A stretch of DNA of 31,986 nucleotides, from the NCBI GenBank assembly GCA_049999805.1, contig JBNGIO010006283.1, positions 134,194-166,179 of the forward strand, in the 5' to 3' direction. The DNA is from Folioceros fuciformis. Its lineage: Eukaryota > Anthocerotophyta > Anthocerotopsida > Anthocerotales. This document shows, one piece after another, positions 29,849-31,986 of the stretch (position 1 is its first letter; each line of letters begins with the position of its first letter). The notes under the pieces are model-generated. The model was not told where the DNA came from, searched no databases, and saw only the letters and a program-made list of their open reading frames with translations. The position numbers and the translations under genes were made by a program.

Positions 29849-31986
29849 TCAAGGCAAGTAGGAAGAATAGTTTACGAGGCCTAGTGCCTCCGTGTGGAAG
29901 ACATGCTTGTTTGTTGGTAAGCCCTTTGTAAGCAAGTTGGCTGTATTGAGCTCCGTGGATATGTGTTGGATCTTAATCACCTTGCGCTCCACGGAATGTC
30001 GAACATAGTGGTGGTGAACTTCGATGTGATTGGTGCACGCATGAAAGCGGGGATTCCCAACCAAGGTAATAGTAGACATATTGTCGCAAAAGATAGTGGT
30101 GGGAACCGACTGAGGAAAGCCCAATCCTGCAAGAAAAGTGCGCTCCCATTCAGCCTCGTTGGCTGAGTCTGTGAGAGCTTTGTATTCGGCCTCAGTTGAA
30201 GAGAGGGCTATGGAAGTTTGTTTCTTAGAGCTCCAGTTGACTGCCACACCAGAGAGTAGGAAACAATATGCAGAAATGCTTTTCCTTTGATCTGGGTCTG
30301 TAGCCCAATCAGCATCTGCGTATCCCTCAAGGGTGAATGCACGGTCATCGCCCTGGGAACATAACCCAAATGTAGAGGTGCCTTTAAAGAACCATAGGAT
30401 CCTCTGAACTGCCATCCAATGTTCGGGGCCTGGGTTCTCAAGGTATTGGGAAACAACACTAACAGAGTGCTAAATATCCGGTCTAGTCCAGCAGCTAATG
30501 TAATTAAGGCAGCCCACGGCATGGCGGTAAGGAACTTGACTCATAGCCTCACATTCATAGTCATCTTGCGAGCACTGGTGAGCAGAGAGCTTAACCCCAA
30601 GGCTTCCTGGTGTGCTGATAGGTTTAGCATCCTGCAAGTTAAATCGTCTAAGAGTCTCACCAATATATTTAGTCTGATGTAGGATAAGGGTACGGTTGGG
30701 TCTATCTCGCAACAGCTGAACGCCAAGGACAAAGGTAAGTGGTCCAATGTCCTTCATATTGTACTCCTTGTGCAGCATTCCTTTCACCCAGTCCAGTAAT
30801 TCTCTGTTGTTGGATGCTAGTATAACATCATCCACATAAAGTGCTAGGATGTCCAGGTGACCTCCTTTGGAATAGATGTAGACGTTGGAGTCAGCTGGAT
30901 TTTGGATGAAACCTATCGACTTGAGATATTTATCAATACATTTGTACCACTCACGGGCACTTTGCTTCAAGCCGTATATGGTCTTGTTTAATTTGTAGAC
31001 CCAATCTGAATGTTCAGCGTCCACGAATCCTTCAAGCTGATCCACATATATGTCTTCTTCAAGTGCTCCATACAAGAATGCGGTTGAAATGTCCATCTGC
31101 TCGAGATCCCAATCTCTAGCAACTGCAAGAGCAAGCAGCATCCTGATAGTCTGTGTCTTGACAACAGGGCTGAATGTCTCATTCAAGTCTACCCCTGCAA
31201 CTTGAGAAAAACCCCGAGCAACCAAACGTGACTTGTAGCGGGCTGTTTCTCCCTGAGCATTCAGCTTGTGTTTGAAAACCCATTTGCAACTCACTGGTTT
31301 CCTCCCAGCAGGTAAAGGACATAGCTCCCATGTCCCATTCTTAATTAATGAATTATATTCATCTTGAATTGAAGGGATCCAATGATGCTTGTCCGGACCA
31401 ATAATGGCCTCTCGATATGTACGAGGTTCTGCTGGATGAGCTGTGCTTGTAGAGAAGGCTTCACATAGCCTTGCAGATCGAGGAAGACGGAAATCCTCTG
31501 GTTCATATGGTCCTTCATTCCAGCTGTCTCGTGCAGGACGAGATCTTGTAGGATACCTCCGTTCCTCGACTACAGGTTCAGGAAGTGTCTCCTCAGCTGG
31601 TTGTGGCTCAAGCTCTGGAAGGGCTGCAAGCTCAGGTTCATCTTCTAGCTGGTCAGGACCATCAAGATGGATGTCCACATGTTGTGAGTCAAACTGAGAC
31701 TCGTCATCCTGCTCAACTTCTACATCCTGCTGCTCAGGAAAATCCACAAAAGAGTCAGCAGTAACTGTGGCTGTGGGTGCAAGAGTCGATGGTGCAGGTG
31801 CTTGCACAGGAACCTGTGTCTGTGATGAAGGAGGAGCCTGCGGGACCTGCACATATGCAGGAAATCCACCCCCTGAACTGCTAGCTGCCTGAAGATCAAA
31901 AGGAGGGCGAGGTGGCAAGTCATAAGCAACATATTGAGGATACTCTGTGGGAGGGGCATCAAAGTCCGCATCATCAAAAGGAGGAG
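29849..31986 (-). mobile_element. Ty1/Copia pol: reverse transcriptase and RNase H, runs off the right edge
   Basis: One frame, open to the window edge, with a single TAG at 30472-30470 (TRPDI-stop-HSVSV, normally Ala or similar). From the right: a Pro/Gln/Glu-rich linker; RYPTRSRPARDSW; reverse transcriptase from EPRTYREAI through NGTWELCPLPAGRKPVSCKW, RLVARGFSQVAGVDLNETF, QMDISTAFLYGALEEDIYV and the catalytic LALYVDDVILAS; VLGVQLLRD; PYRHAVGCLNYI. After the stop: RNase H with GYADADWATDPDQRKSISAY, LSSTEAEYKAL, CDNMSTITLVGNP, HIEVHHHYVR and LLTKGLP. Integrase and gag lie beyond the window. With only one lesion in about 2.1 kb this is a young insertion, unlike the older relics at 6-16 kb. It cannot be compared directly with the Copia slice at 13306-14750, which covers a different domain. 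Confidence 0.95.

Overview
The window is nuclear DNA of a land plant, most likely a seed-free vascular plant (fern or lycophyte). This is inferred from a very long PLS-class PPR gene, a VAPYRIN gene, plant-type introns with canonical GT/AG borders, and dense relics of Copia and PIF/Harbinger elements. I cannot name the species. Two assembly gaps are present (100 N at 1680-1779, 10 N at 7767-7776).

Layout. 1 to about 2100 (+): last exons of an unidentified coiled-coil protein, cut by the left edge and by the 100-N gap. 2611-4654 (+): complete seven-exon gene for the 26S proteasome lid subunit RPN3. 4655-5984: gene-free, with a 63-bp tandem duplication. 5985-16000: a nest of decayed transposons. 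It holds a 22-bp minisatellite; a PIF/Harbinger relic with a Myb/SANT-like ORF1 (+) and a broken transposase (-); an unusual 3.3-kb element (8761-12062) carrying a decayed beta-class DNA amino-methyltransferase-like gene (-) head to head with a decayed DUF7869-like, possibly DDE-type gene (+), edged by 22-nt palindromes that form a strict 33-bp array at its right end; two more Harbinger transposase pieces; a Copia integrase piece (-); and a second Harbinger ORF1 (-). 16000-18255: short tandem repeats, a tRNA-like half and an unidentified ORF.

18256-22044 (-): one intronless PPR protein of 1262 codons with about ten PLS triplets and an E/E+ tail without DYW. 22974-24937 (+): two-exon VAPYRIN (MSP domain plus ankyrin repeats), the arbuscular-mycorrhiza gene. 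25349-28765 (-): a carotenoid cleavage dioxygenase for which I resolve 14 exons with consistent phases and all four iron-binding histidines. VAPYRIN and the dioxygenase are tail to tail, 411 bp apart. 29554-31986 (-): a young Ty1/Copia element running off the right edge, with reverse transcriptase and RNase H, a single in-frame stop, a polypurine tract and a probable short LTR.

The host genes (RPN3, PPR, VAPYRIN, CCD) look intact. Apart from the right-edge Copia, the mobile-element genes are pseudogenes. The most novel structure is the 8761-12062 element.
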